Below the pieces are notes generated by a model. That model did no database searches and was not told the DNA's origin. It saw nothing but the letters and a program-made list of their open reading frames with translations. The position numbers and the translations under genes are program-made. DNA of 64,000 nucleotides from Lathyrus oleraceus. Lineage: Eukaryota; Streptophyta; Magnoliopsida; Fabales; Fabaceae. This document shows, one piece after another, positions 30,306-41,800 of this stretch; positions within the stretch are counted from its first letter, which is position 1, and each line of letters begins with the position of its first letter. The stretch covers positions 84,491,391-84,555,390 of the forward strand of contig NC_066580.1 in the NCBI RefSeq assembly GCF_024323335.1. Direction: 5' to 3'.

Positions 30306-31681
30306 CATTTGCCAATGAGCAACCCTTTCGGTGAGAGCTGGCTTCTCAAATATATACTTGACTGGATCAATTTTAGAGATCAGTAAGGTTGTGTGAGTCA
30401 GCATGTATTGTCTCAATCGCTTAGCAGCCCATGCAAGTGCACAACATGTCTTTTCAAGCATTGAGTATCTCGACTCGCAATTTGTGAATTTTTTACTCAG
30501 GTAGTAGATGGCATGCTCTTTCCCACCTGTCTCATCGTGTTGACCGAGAATACAACCCATGGAATTATCAAGTACTGTCAAATACATAATCAGCGGTCTC
30601 CCTGGGACTGGAGGCATAAGGATTGAAGGATTCTGCAAACACTCTTTTATTTTTTCAAAAGCCCTTTGGCAATCATCATTCCACCTGATAGCCTGATCTT
30701 TTCTTAACAATTTGAATATTGGCTCACACGTGGCTGTTAGGTGAGAGATGAACCTTACAATGTAATTCAACCTCCCTAAGAAACCACGAACTTGTTTTTC
30801 TGTTCTTGGCTCAAGCATTTCTTATATTGCTTTCACTTTGGTCAGATCCACCTCAATCCCTTTTTCACTAACAATAAAACCCAGCAGTTTTCCAGATCTC
30901 ACCCCGAAAGTACACTTGTTCGGATTAAGCCTCAGCTTGAATTTCCTCAAACGCTCAAACAGTTCTGCAAATTCACCAAATGTTCTTCTTCCGTCTGAGA
31001 TTTGGAAATCATATCATCAACATAAACCTCAATTTCATGATGAATCATATCATGGAAAAGAGTCACCATAGCTCGTTGATATGTTGCCCCAGCATTTTTA
31101 AGACCAAACGGCATCACCTTGACGTCGATGTGAGGTAATGGGAAATCGTCTTTAGGACTAGCTCTGTTCAGATCCCGGTAGTCAACACACATCGGTACCT
31201 TTCCATCCTTCTTAGGTACTGGAACAATATTTGCAACCCATGGCGGATAATTTGTAACCGCTAGAAACCATGCATCCAACTGTTTTTGCACTTCTTCCTT
31301 TATCTTGACAGCCATTTCTGGTCTCGTTCTTCTGAGCTTCTGCTTGACCGGAGGACAATCCTCTTTGAGAGGCAAACGATGTACCACAATGTCTGTGTCA
31401 AGCCCTGTCATATCCTAATAAGACCAAGCGAAGATGTCAACATACTCTTGCAGCAATTCAATCAGCCCCTTCTTCATATTATCTTCCAAAGCAACCCCTA
31501 TCTTGATTTCTCTCTTGACGTCCTCGGTGCCAAGATTAATCACTTCAATAGACTCTTGATGTGGTTGAATGACCCTTTCCTCCCGTTTTAATAATCTAGC
31601 AAGTTCTTCAGGGAGTTCATAGTCTTCATCACCCTCTTCTTCAGCTTGAAAGATTGGATTTTCAAAGTCGAAGCGAGCCAT
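30306..31681 (-). pseudogene. E1 reverse transcriptase/RNase H with a deletion in RT
   Basis: The pol frame begins at ATG 31681 (MARFDFENPIFQAEEEGDED). A stop at 31415-31417 replaces Gln (CAG to TAG, WSY-stop-DM). RT motifs PVPKKDGKVPMCVDYRDLNR and EVYVDDMISKS are present. About 45 residues are missing, in frame, between PHID and VKVMPFGLKN (junction about 31120-31124), which removes the FSFMDGFSGYN motif with the first catalytic Asp. A one-base loss near 30965 shifts the frame after LVNLQ. A TAA at 30822-30824 stands where E5 has CAA. RNase H (MYLTVLDNSMGCILGQ, HAIYYLSKKFTNCESRYS) continues to the E2 junction at 30306. No active RT could come from this. Confidence 0.92.
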
Positions 31682-31972
31682 AGCAAAACTGTTATCAATA
31701 GGATCCGGCGATGTGCATCTGCATGAGTGATGGTATGTGCTTATGAGTGTGAACAAGGAGCGAAAACTAAACAAAACATTTCCAAAATATATATTTTTTT
31801 GATTTTTGAAAGCTGAAAAAATAGAAAAACACTGAACATAATATTTAAATGCAAAAAGACGTCCTTTATTTATGATAAAAAATGCAGGTATCCACATAGA
31901 TGAGCCCTACAATGAGTCATTACACCCTGGGCGGAACGTAAGACTTGGATATGCATGAATAAACAAAGAAAA
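31682..31972 (-). other. Spacer between E1 protease remnant and RT (putative intron)
   Basis: About 290 non-coding bases at the same place as in E2 and E5. It holds a pyrimidine- and T-rich run on the minus strand. Splice sites cannot be fixed by eye. Confidence 0.5.
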
Positions 31973-32505
31973 TTACTCTTCAAGAAGAGTGACTTGGATA
32001 ATCTCTTCAGAAGACCAATTGCGGAGAACTTCACCCGGAACTCTTGGATGCACCCAGTTATCAATGTCACAATCACTATCCCCATCCTCTTCGTTGATTG
32101 CAGAGACCTGGCCATACTGAATGATGCCAGCACTAGAGACATTGGGAATTACAAAATCAGCAGGAACAACATTTGTAGATTCATCAACGAAAATGGCATC
32201 TTTAGACAAGAGGGGATTAGCATCTGCATTCTCAACAACCCCTTCAACAGACCTTTGGGCAGATAGGTCTTCAGCTTGAAGGACACCATCGTCAAGCAAG
32301 GCCTGGATACCCTGCTGCAGCTTCATACAACCCCTGCTCTGTGCAGCACAACCCAAACAACCACTTTCGCAACCAGGGAAAACATCTGCCTTCAGCAAGC
32401 ATTCTTTGATTTCTAACAGCGGAGTCTTCAGTTTCAACACATCTTTGACTAACTTGACTTCTCCTTCCAGCATATTAACATTTGCCCTACCATGCTGCGG
32501 CATGG
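31973..32505 (-). pseudogene. E1 protease region, protease domain missing
   Basis: The N-terminal part aligns with E5 (NNPMPQHGRANVNMLEGEV, IKECLLKADVFPGCESGC, LQQGIQALLDDGVLQAED) and the C-terminal end does too (INEEDGDSDCDIDNWVHP, EEIIQVTLLEE). Everything between is absent: no DTG active site and no LLGRPWIH segment. About 1.2-1.3 kb present in E5 is missing. The remaining reading is open, so the loss may have been in frame. Without protease, E1 could not mature its own particles and would have depended on another element. Confidence 0.85.
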
Positions 32506-33938
32506 GATTGTTTGACAACATTGGGAGCCGGCGCAAAGTTAATGGCCTTTGAATCAATGAGGTCCTGAACTACGTGCTTAAAAGCTTTGCAGTTCTCAAT
32601 AGTATGGCCAGGTGCCCCAAAGTGGAACTCACACCTAGCATTGGCGTCATAACCCACTGGAAGCCTGCCAACGGGAGAAGCCAAAGTGCGTAACTGCACA
32701 AGTTGCAATTGTTGAAGGTTGGCAAGCAATTGGGCATACGACATCGAAAGAGTGTCAAAATGCCTATCCATCATCCTTTGTCTCTGTTGATAAGCAGGTC
32801 TTTTACCCTGTTGTTATTGGTATTGGTTTTGTTGACGCTGAGGTTATTGTTGTTGTGCTGGTGCTGCAGCCGGAATGGTCACAGCTGCAACATAAGGTTG
32901 CTGATGGTAATTCTGAAAACTGCTCCTTTGGTTACCTCTGCTCTGATAAGAAGACACAACATTTGCATCCCCTTCTCTCCTCTTCTGTCCTCCTAAGAAC
33001 GGCTTCTTTGACCCCGAAGGTGATCCAACCCCATTTTGGATCTTACACGTCTTCAAGTAGTTCTCCACCCTCTCACCGGTAGAAACCACATCAGCAAAAT
33101 TCAAGGCGTTGCAACCCACTAGACGCTCCAAATAAGATCCAGGAAGTGTGTTCATAAACATGTTGGCCATCTTTTTTTCCAGCATCGGAGGCTGAACACG
33201 GGTAGCCATCTCTCTCCAGCGTTGAGCATACTCCTTGAAGCACTCGTTGCTCTTGAGAGACAGATTCTGAAGTTGAGTCTTGTCACGTGCCATATCCGCA
33301 TTGTACTGATATTGCTTCACAAAAGCCTCAGCCAAGTCTCTCCAGCAGCGAATATGGGCTTTGTCCAGCCTCATATACCCCTCCAAGGATGCCCCAGCTA
33401 GGCTGTCCTGGAATAAGTACATGAGCAGCTTCTCATCATCAGAATACGTAACCATCTTGTGGAAGTAAGCTTGCACATGAGTCTTCGGGCAAGAGTTGCC
33501 ATTGTATTTATCGAAAACTGGGACTCTGAACTTTGGTGGAACTCTCACACATGGGACCAGCCCGAAGTCAACAACGTCCACACCAAGAGCATTCCGCCCT
33601 TCCACGGCTTTCAACCTCTCTTCCAGTCTCCGAAACATAGGGTCCATACCATGGCCCATACCAAAGTCTTCCTAAAGCAGGGGGAACTGATCCTCCTGAT
33701 CATCATGAATGGGTTGTTGATCAAGGTTGCCATGTGGGATTGGGATATGCCCCGGTCCATTGAGTCCATTAGCCTCTCCAGCTGGAGGATCAGCCACAAC
33801 CTCCGGTTGAGTAGTAGGGGGATCCCTCTGTACCAACAATCTATGCTTCTACTATCCCTGAGCCACTCTTTGGACCACTTCCATGAACTGATTCATGCGA
33901 ATCCTCATCTCAGCGAGCTCTGCTTGTAGACCTTCCAT
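32506..33938 (-). pseudogene. E1 gag, interrupted
   Basis: Likely start at 33938 (MEGLQAELAEMRIRMNQFME), matching the E5 gag start. Two adjacent TAG codons follow near 33855, and another stop lies near 33672. The capsid domain is clear (PPKFRVPVFDKYNGNSCPKT, LLMYLFQDSLAGASLEGYM, CWRDLAEAFVKQYQYNADMA, CFKEYAQRWREMATRVQPPM), as is the zinc-knuckle variant (CEFHFGAPGHTIENC). Breaks occur in the Gln-rich stretch near 32815-32850. A one-base insertion near 32510 puts the end out of frame with the protease region. Capsid and nucleocapsid of a dead element. Confidence 0.88.
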
Positions 33939-34780
33939 TGCTCTTTGTTGATTTCTTCGGGTACCGTATCGGTGAATGCCTGAGTCAGCTATCCTGCTAG
34001 TAGAACACCAAACAAACTGAGAACACTGCGGCGGTACCTGTTATACAAGACATGCTAATGAATATGCAAATGCAATGATATGTTTATCAATTCCAAAGGG
34101 TATTACAGTCTCACATCAGATAAAAAATCCATTTTAAGAGTACCAGAAAACCCTGACTAGAATCAAGAAGGAGATATAAACCCCTAGAAATAGATAAACA
34201 TGTCTTAAATGATATGAATGCAAAATGATGTGATGCAATGCAGTGACATGGGAATCAGGATTGCTGCATCTGCTTGAACAACTGTCAGGTCACACTGTCC
34301 GAAGAGAAAACCATTGAGGAATATATAAGAGATCAAAGTTCTGCTCCAACAAGAATACCAAAAAACCGGGTTGGTTGAAGGTTAAGGTTTCCTGAATTTA
34401 GCCCGCCCCTCACTGGTAGGTTCTAAGAACAGAAGTTCGTCAGCTTCTAGCCCTTCAGTCGAGAATAATACGTTTACCACTGAAGGTTTGGCATTATTAC
34501 GAGACAAAATACCTCCACTGACTCCCCTCATTAGGACATCCTAAAAGCAAGTTCCCAGCCTCGAGGTCCTCGGATTGAGCAGCGAGAGTGTGCCTACCAG
34601 AGCTAACATAACCGCGTCTCAGAGGAGAGGCCTCGACTGAGTCCTCGGGAAATGGTCACCAGAGTCGATGATTTCTAAAGGAACATCATGTCGTTACGGA
34701 ACACCCGTAGGACAGAATATATCCAAAAGAAACCTCGTCCGGGTATGGGTCTTCATGAACGACTTAACGTAGCAACATGC
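33939..34780 (-). other. E1 leader, lacking the PBS
   Basis: Aligns with the E5 leader (58438-59265) but jumps from leader sequence (catgttgctacg on the minus strand) straight to the LTR end (gttgcgacag). The PBS and about 250 bases after it are missing. The shared gc at the junction suggests a deletion between short matches. No coding content. Confidence 0.8.
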
Positions 34781-35560
34781 TGTCGCAACTGGTGCGAAAA
34801 AACAACCGGCGAAAAAAAGAAAGAAATGACAGAAGAGTCGCCACAGTTCGTTATTTATCCCAAAGGAGGGAAAGGAAACGATCGAAGAAAACCTGAAGAG
34901 AAGGAAAGGAAAAGACAAGGTCTCGCAACCAAATCTTGGGTTCGGAGTCGATTATGCGAAGGGAAGGTATTAGCACCCCTACGCATCCGTAGTACTCTAC
35001 GGGATCCACTCTCGTTGTTCTTGTCTAAAGGGTGTGGGTTTATCTCATGTACTATTTACTAAAAGAGGGGTCAAAAGAAAATGACTCGCACGGATGTCGC
35101 ATCCACTGCATACGTATCTCATCTGAATATGAGAATCAGAGTCTTCGTAGCTCGGCTGACCTATTTGTTGGTTTTGTGTTTTTTTAGGTGAACGACATTA
35201 TTACGCAATCTACCGGATGTTCTACCTTTGGAGACTTACTCGCTTGTAGTAGAAGGAGTTAACGTGTACTTAGGAGAAGAAAAATCAATGAGTTTGTTTG
35301 AGTTTTAGGAATGCTCGTGCAAAAAAGGAAGTCCAAGACGAAGGAACCGTGCTACCTTAATTGACATGCAAACTAGAGACTATACGAAGCCTAGCAATCC
35401 TATGAGGAGACGATCGCACCATACAAAACAAACATGCATAAAGTAAACACGCCAACAAGGGGGCTCAAACATACGTGGGTAGGGCTTTAGTCAAAAGGGG
35501 TCATATCAACCTCGACAAACAAGCCATGGAAGGATAATCAAACAGGCTCTTAATCACTGG
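34781..35560 (-). mobile_element. LTR segment (R-U5 side) between E1 and E4
   Basis: Starts at 34781 with tgtcgcaac (minus-strand LTR end ...gcgaca). It aligns base for base with the E5 LTR from about 58168 back to 57380, including the ggtgctaatacc block and the gcaagctcgctag-free U5. It is cut at about 35560 (cactgg) by E3. The other part of the same LTR is 43566-44651. Confidence 0.85.
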
Positions 35561-35845
35561 GTATATCACTTGTGTCTTGTGATCTGAGTTAAGAGGACAG
35601 TTGTGTCTTGTGATCTGAGTTACATTATCTATGTACTCAGCATTACATATTCTTCCGGAAGCTCTCCTGTTGAGGGAAAGGGTTCTGGTACAACTGATCC
35701 ATGTTCCTCTACTTCCTCATGTACACCAACTTTGGTGTTTGTGGTGGTGGAGTCAATGACAGAGATGAAGAGCATACCTATAATGGGATGTTTTGTCCAG
35801 TGTAATGTTTATTTGTTTTAGCTAAAATTTGCCAAAGGGGGAGAT
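35561..35845 (+). mobile_element. Truncated internal 3' end of a second E3 copy
   Basis: Essentially identical to 41516-41800, ending with the PPT before the first LTR. The left junction at cactgg shares actgg with the interrupted LTR. It contains a 22-bp direct repeat (ttgtgtcttgtgatctgagt at 35570 and 35601). The 72-codon frame within it occurs twice only because the segment does. Confidence 0.85.
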
Positions 35846-37610
35846 TGTTAATACCTTAGGATTGGCATTAATTTTGTAAAACAAATAATGTAATCATCTC
35901 TGTTGTTTTAATATGTTGGGTTGAAGAAGTTCAACATCTGGACCAACATGTCATGCACGATGTCACAACATCATGTCTGTGACATCGCACATGTGTAGAA
36001 AACTGAATTAATTAATTCAGTATATATTCTGGGATTAGTAAGGATATTTGGTGAATATCCTAACTCCCATGTGGAGGTCTTAAAGACTAAATCAGAACAT
36101 ATATAGGCTCAAAATAAGGAGATATATATGGAGAGATTCTAGGATTGAAGACCTTGTTTGTAGCAGAAATTTTCTGCTGTATTTGTAACAGCAAAGAACA
36201 AGTTTGCTGCGATTTCTGAAGGCCCAAATCCAATTGGGTGATTAGGTTATAAATAGCACATTGTAACCTAGTTTTTGTAAGCCTCTTAGAATGAAATTTT
36301 AGGGGTGTGTCTGAGGTAAACCTCCCAACCTGTGGGAAGGTTACCATGTGTTTCTCAGTGGTAAAAGCTGAGAGTATTTGTAACTCAAAGCCTGTAGGCA
36401 AGAGTGATTTTGTTCTTGAATGAAGCTGTGAAGCAAGTTCAAGGTGTGTTAACATTACATTGTATTTGTAGTGATAGGAATGAAAACTGGAGGTTTCTAT
36501 CTAGGAGTTCCTAGGTATAGATTGCATTGGGTAGGGATTAAGTGAAGGATTGTAAACGGGGGAGTTTAACTCTGAATTAATACTGCTGATAGTGGATCTT
36601 CTTCCTGGCTTGGTATGCCCCCAGACGTAGGTCGTGTTGGACTGAACTGGGTTAACATATTCCTGTGTTTGTTTTCCTTCTGTATGTTATAATCCTTCTG
36701 CCATAACACAGCTGGTATGCCAGTCTGCTTGTCAAGATGATAACAGACCTGGTACATAGCCTTCTGGTTGAATGTCAATCAGAATGTCTTGACATTCATC
36801 ATTGACAGCATATACTGAATAATAGGCAAGTTGGCTTTTATGCTTCAGTTTAGTATATATGTAAGTCTGGTTTTCAAGTGGAAAACAGACCTGGCCAAAT
36901 GATCATTGTGAAACTGTCAAACTGGATGTCTAGACAGTTGTTCATGTATGCTGATACTGAATTAGAGACTGGTTGGTCTTTTACAGTACAACAAATTTAG
37001 CACAGTCTGGTTTGTTTAGGAACATAACAGAATCAACATGCTGTATATGTTCTGACTGTCAAACTGAATGTTGTGACATTCATTCCTGACAGCATGTGCT
37101 AAAGTGTAGGATGATTAGTTTTTCTGTTACAGCATTTTTCTCAGGCTATTCCTTAGGAATCCAACAGCTGAGCTAAAATCCAGGAAACCAACTACTACCC
37201 TACAATTAATGAACCTAACAAATGGCCTATTTGTTAGCAATCTAATCAGTGGTAATTAGATTAATGTATTCAACCTTATTTCAGGAAATACAAGTAAAAG
37301 GCAAACATACAGGAATAATGTAACAGATGATGTCCAAACCAAGATTAAGACATCGTGCTGATAACTGTGTAGGAAAACAACAGAAGTGAGTGCTATGATG
37401 GATCTGTGCTGAGTTTGTATACCAGATGCACAGGACTAGAGGTTCCTTCCCTCTAGGGTGACATAGAAGGAGATGTCGTGACATCTGTGAAAGAGTGCAT
37501 CAGTACAGGGTTTTTAATGTGTTAACTGTCTTGCTGTATTAGTTACAATGTTGGATCAGATGTCATGACTTGGAGTAGAACATCTGAATTCTGACTACAC
37601 CAGAATTTCA
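35846..37610 (+). mobile_element. E3 first LTR (1765 bp)
   Basis: From ttgttaataccttagg to ...gaatttca. It contains a TATA box (tataaatag, 36248-36256) and many copies of catgtcacaacatc-type motifs. Non-coding. Confidence 0.9.
36248..36256 (+). promoter_or_regulatory. Candidate TATA box of E3 LTR
   Basis: tataaatag in the first LTR; the same box is at 42203-42211 in the second. It is followed by gcacattgtaacc, and RNA would start about 30 bases on. Confidence 0.6.
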
Positions 37611-37612
37611 AA

Positions 37613-37624
37613 TGGTATCAGAGC
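37613..37624 (+). other. E3 primer binding site
   Basis: tggtatcagagc, the classic plant initiator tRNA-Met PBS of Ty1/copia elements, two bases after the LTR end. Confidence 0.92.
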
Positions 37625-40600
37625 AGACATCCTGTTCTGCTTCTGGATGAGATCCATGGGTGATACTTTCTGGTATCTTGCAAGAAGTTATGTTGGAACC
37701 TGTGGAAGGTTCTGTAATTTCCCTGAATGGTCCCTTGAAGTAGGTGGATGGACTGTTCATGACAGGAATGATGTGTACCTGTATCTGGAGGTTGGCAATT
37801 GGCCTTAGGGTGGGACAGCTGTGCCAGTATTGAATCACAATCAAACTTGGTATGGTCTTGGAGGCTGATCTGGTGAAGTGTGCGTTCATAGGTTGAGTTG
37901 TATTATGATTTCCGTTGCATAATACCTGGCAAAACTCAAACTCTGATGTAGTTTCCCCTCATGTGGATGAAAGACTACTGTATTCAAGATTTCATCATAA
38001 TTTATTAAAGATGTCAAAGATACTCGGGTCTCCTCAAGTCCACTCATCATGACGCTCTCACTTCAGGATGGTAAGAATAAACTGATCACTGATTCTTTTA
38101 CTCCTTTGGGTAATGTATAGGAAGACCTTGAAGAATTTCAAGGAAAGTTTGTTCCAAGGAGGTGGAACTAATGTTCTATGTGATGTTAGAACATGTCGTT
38201 CAACAAGTATGCAGCTACTGGTTGAAGAGCAGATGTTTTTAGGTATCAAACAAAGGGAGACCTTGTTTGGAACCTACTCCTGACCTGGAAGAGGAGACAT
38301 TTGTGTGTTCTCAGGTTACAAGGGTAGAGTCAACTGTGTGTATGCTCAAGAAGGTCACATGTAGAGGTCTGGTCTCTAGAAGTGGAGCTGTGTGACATTG
38401 CGCAATTCCTGCTGCTTGTCCTACTCCTGTAGATTGATCAGGGCTGGATAGTTGTTCTCCGGAGTACTATGGTGTGTTGGAAGACAAGTCCTCCGGATGT
38501 TAGAAGTCAACAATGGGGTAACCTGACTATTACTTCATTTAAGAGGATTGGGACCATGAATCTTGTTATTCAAGCACCACGATCAGAAGTGGAAGTTCTT
38601 TCAAGGAGTGAGAATATGAAGATTCATAGGTTGGTTGATGTAGTATGCTCTGGCAATGCATGTCTGCCTTTGACTGGTGTTCCTTTAGTACTTATGATCA
38701 GCTAAAGTCCGATTGGTGTGATTGGAGTATGCTTAGGTATAACTCATAGAGTTAGTTGCCACTGGTAGGGATGGAGTATGTCATGTTGAGACATGTTTGT
38801 ACAATGCATGGATATTGGTGTGAAGTTTCCATGATTGTTAATTTGAGGGGGAGTTTTGGTTAACCTCCTCACATTTGGTCAGCCTAGGGTCTGGTTGGCT
38901 GTTGACCTGTGTCACATGGGTTCTGGTGGCTGTGTGACACATTTGCAAGGAAGGATTCATCTCTCTCATTCCTAAGGGTGAATCTAATCTGGAAAGAGTC
39001 TCAAGACTATTGTGGTGCTTGCAAGCAGAAGATGTTGACACTAGAAGAGTATTGTTAAAGTATTCTTATGGTGGAAGTATCTGAAAGGAAAATTGGGAAA
39101 TGATTTAAGATCAATGTCTACTTGTGCCAAGTACAAGTATTTAATTGATTATCCTTGGATCTCAAGACAACTGATGTTCTTAAAGATGTTGGAACATCTC
39201 TTCTTCAAGACCCTGTGCAGAAACACAGGAAGGATAGTACATTGGTTTATGATCTATCTCTTTGGTGGCAGCAAAAGCATATGATCTCTGAAAAGGTTTC
39301 CTGGAAAGAAACATGTTCAGCCTTGGTGTGTACAAGAAGAAGAAGACATCATAGTTTTGATGGTGGTTACTTGAATCAGTTCATCTCTGATCTAAGTAAG
39401 GAAGTGCATTGGCTAATGCACACTATGAAGTTAAGAACAAGTGGCAACTTTCTTAACATCATGGAAACAGTCTTGCTTTAGGAAGTAGAATCCTTGGTAT
39501 AGCTGAAGGGTTAGTTGCTAACTGGTCCTTCTGAAGACTCATGCACCAGAGTGTCTGATGTCTTTGGAGAAGAAGCAGGGATTCATCAAGGTGTGAACTT
39601 GGATGACTTAACTGCAAACCTGCAGGATGGAGGTTGTTTACTCAAACTTGGTTCCACAATCAAGTCTATGAGAACATTGAACTCTTGTTCTGTGAAGGGA
39701 GGAAGTTCTTTCAAGTGACAGAAGAAGGAGCTGAATTCAACAACTAGATGTCAAAACACAATGTTGTGACATTTGGTTCAACATCAGATTCTTAGTTGGT
39801 GAAGTGACACATCAACTTGAGATAGAAGGGTCTACAGGGTTGTAGATTGGATACTTCAAAAAGGTCGTTCTCGTTGCAGTTCTTTGGAGTTGCTAGATAG
39901 AAAGGATGTTACATGTTCATGTCTTAGAAAATCTAAGTTTTGTATAACATGTAGCTTGAAGTTCAAGTCTCACTTTGAAGGTCAGAATATCTTTGGGAGA
40001 GGTCTGATAAACGTGGAGAGGTCAAAGAATGGCATTTGACTTTTTCATATGAGAATTCATGAAGGAGGTAATCAACCAGTGACATTTGGTCTATCTCAGA
40101 AGTGAGTTCGAAGAATCAAGATAATCCACATATGGCAGCTGATTATTCTTGAGGAAAGTCTGAGACAAATTACTTTTGAGCAGAAAAGTAGTAAGTTGAA
40201 GACAAAAGGAGATGTCTCTCTATTCATCTCTTGGAGCTTGTGATAGAAGTTCTAAGCTATCTATGGAAGATTATCTCTTGTAATGGGATGAGAATGTGTG
40301 TGTCCCAATTTGTGTCTGGCTCTTTTGGACTAAGCTGGTGACTCAGTGTATCTGAAAATTATCAGATGGTGGGCCTTGTTATGTTGTGAGGATGTCCTAA
40401 CTAATGTTAGAACATTTTGTGAAGTGGTTTTCTGTTCTAGTTAGAAGAGAGATTGACACAAAGTGTGGATGTGTTCAACCAAGAGGGATGAACAGAGGGT
40501 GTGCTCTTGAAGACATGAAGATACGTCTTATGTTTTCCATTCATCAAGTAGTCTGGGTTCTCTTTGAATCAGGAAGTATGTGAAGGTCCAACTTTGGGAT

Positions 40601-41788
40601 GTTGGATATGCCCATGTGTGATCTCCAAGGTTCAAGAGGAGAGTGGGTTGTTCATAATAGGGGGAGTTCTGTCTTTGTGCTGCAAGTAATCATCAAGCTT
40701 GTGGTCATTGTGGTCTCAGATAACTGAGTATGGCGCCTTGTTAGGATGATGTGGTGTAAGTCAAGGCTGAGTGAGCAGAAGAATGTCTGACCGAATGTCA
40801 TGACATTGCCCTGGACATTGCAGGTAGTTCCTTCTGAATCTTAAAGTCATTAGGAATTATGGATGTGGGGTGTCTAATTCTGATAAATTAGAAGAAGCCT
40901 GATGGTCACAGTTGTGTGGTACAGGGGGAGTAGCCATCTACTGGTGTTTGTGATTTTGGCTTTAGTAGTGCCAGATGTCAAGTCTCTACTGGAGGTATGA
41001 AAGTGGTCTTAGGAAATGTTGAATACTGGCAGAATGCAGGGAAAAGCCGCGTGGAATGTTAAGACATCGCGTGCAACGTGTCTGACTGCATATATGGAAT
41101 AGTCTCCATGCACTGGAACTGCTGTTTTGGAAAAGAAACAGTCAAGAGCTATAAAAGGTATTCAAAGATAGTTTGAGATTTTGTTGGTGATTCTCTGACT
41201 GTTTCTCAGCAAAAATTAATGAATCTTGACCAAGCATTTATTCCTACCGTTAATTCCTAAGCACGGGCTGGACTATTTAAAGGATGTAATAGCCCTCTTC
41301 TTCTCACAAGAGAAACACTCCATTCCCTCAGAATCATGGGGTATGTTAAGGTTTGGGCAAGCTGCGCCTATATCTGGTTTTGTGAGGGGTGCCTTTACAA
41401 ATGTTTAACTAAAAAGGGGGAGAGAAATAATGTCCTGGGGTTGAGAATGTACCAGAAGCAAGCTAACTGTGGTAGCAAACAGAAGTTGGTGTCAGGCACA
41501 AAATCTACCAACTGGGTATATCACTTGTGTCTTGTGATCTGAGTTAAGAGGACAGTTGTGTCTTGTGATCTGAGTTACATTATCTATGTACTCAGCATTA
41601 CATATTCTTCCGGAAGCTCTCCTGTTGAGGGAAAGGGTTCTGGTACAACTGATCCATGTTCCTCTACTTCCTCATGTACACCAACTTTGGTGTTTGTGGT
41701 GGTGGAGTCAATGACAGAGATGAAGAGCATACCTATAATGGGATGTTTTGTCCAGTGTAATGTTTATTTGTTTTAGCTAAAATTTGCC
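37625..41788 (+). other. E3 internal region, no recognisable gag or pol
   Basis: About 4.2 kb, half the usual internal length for SIRE-type elements. The longest frames are about 110 codons, and none shows the GAG, protease, integrase, YVDD or RNase H motifs. It keeps copia-like base composition and short motifs (atgtcatgacat) shared with its LTR. It fits a large non-autonomous derivative that would have to use proteins of a related element. A strongly decayed coding origin cannot be excluded without a translated search. Confidence 0.7.
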
Positions 41789-41800
41789 AAAGGGGGAGAT
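41789..41800 (+). other. E3 polypurine tract
   Basis: aaagggggagat directly before the second LTR; repeated at 35834-35845 before the first. Confidence 0.85.

Noticed and set aside
35603..35821. 72-codon frame that is identical at 41558-41776.
   Set aside because: It is duplicated because the E3 3' internal end is; it lies next to the PPT and shows no domain.
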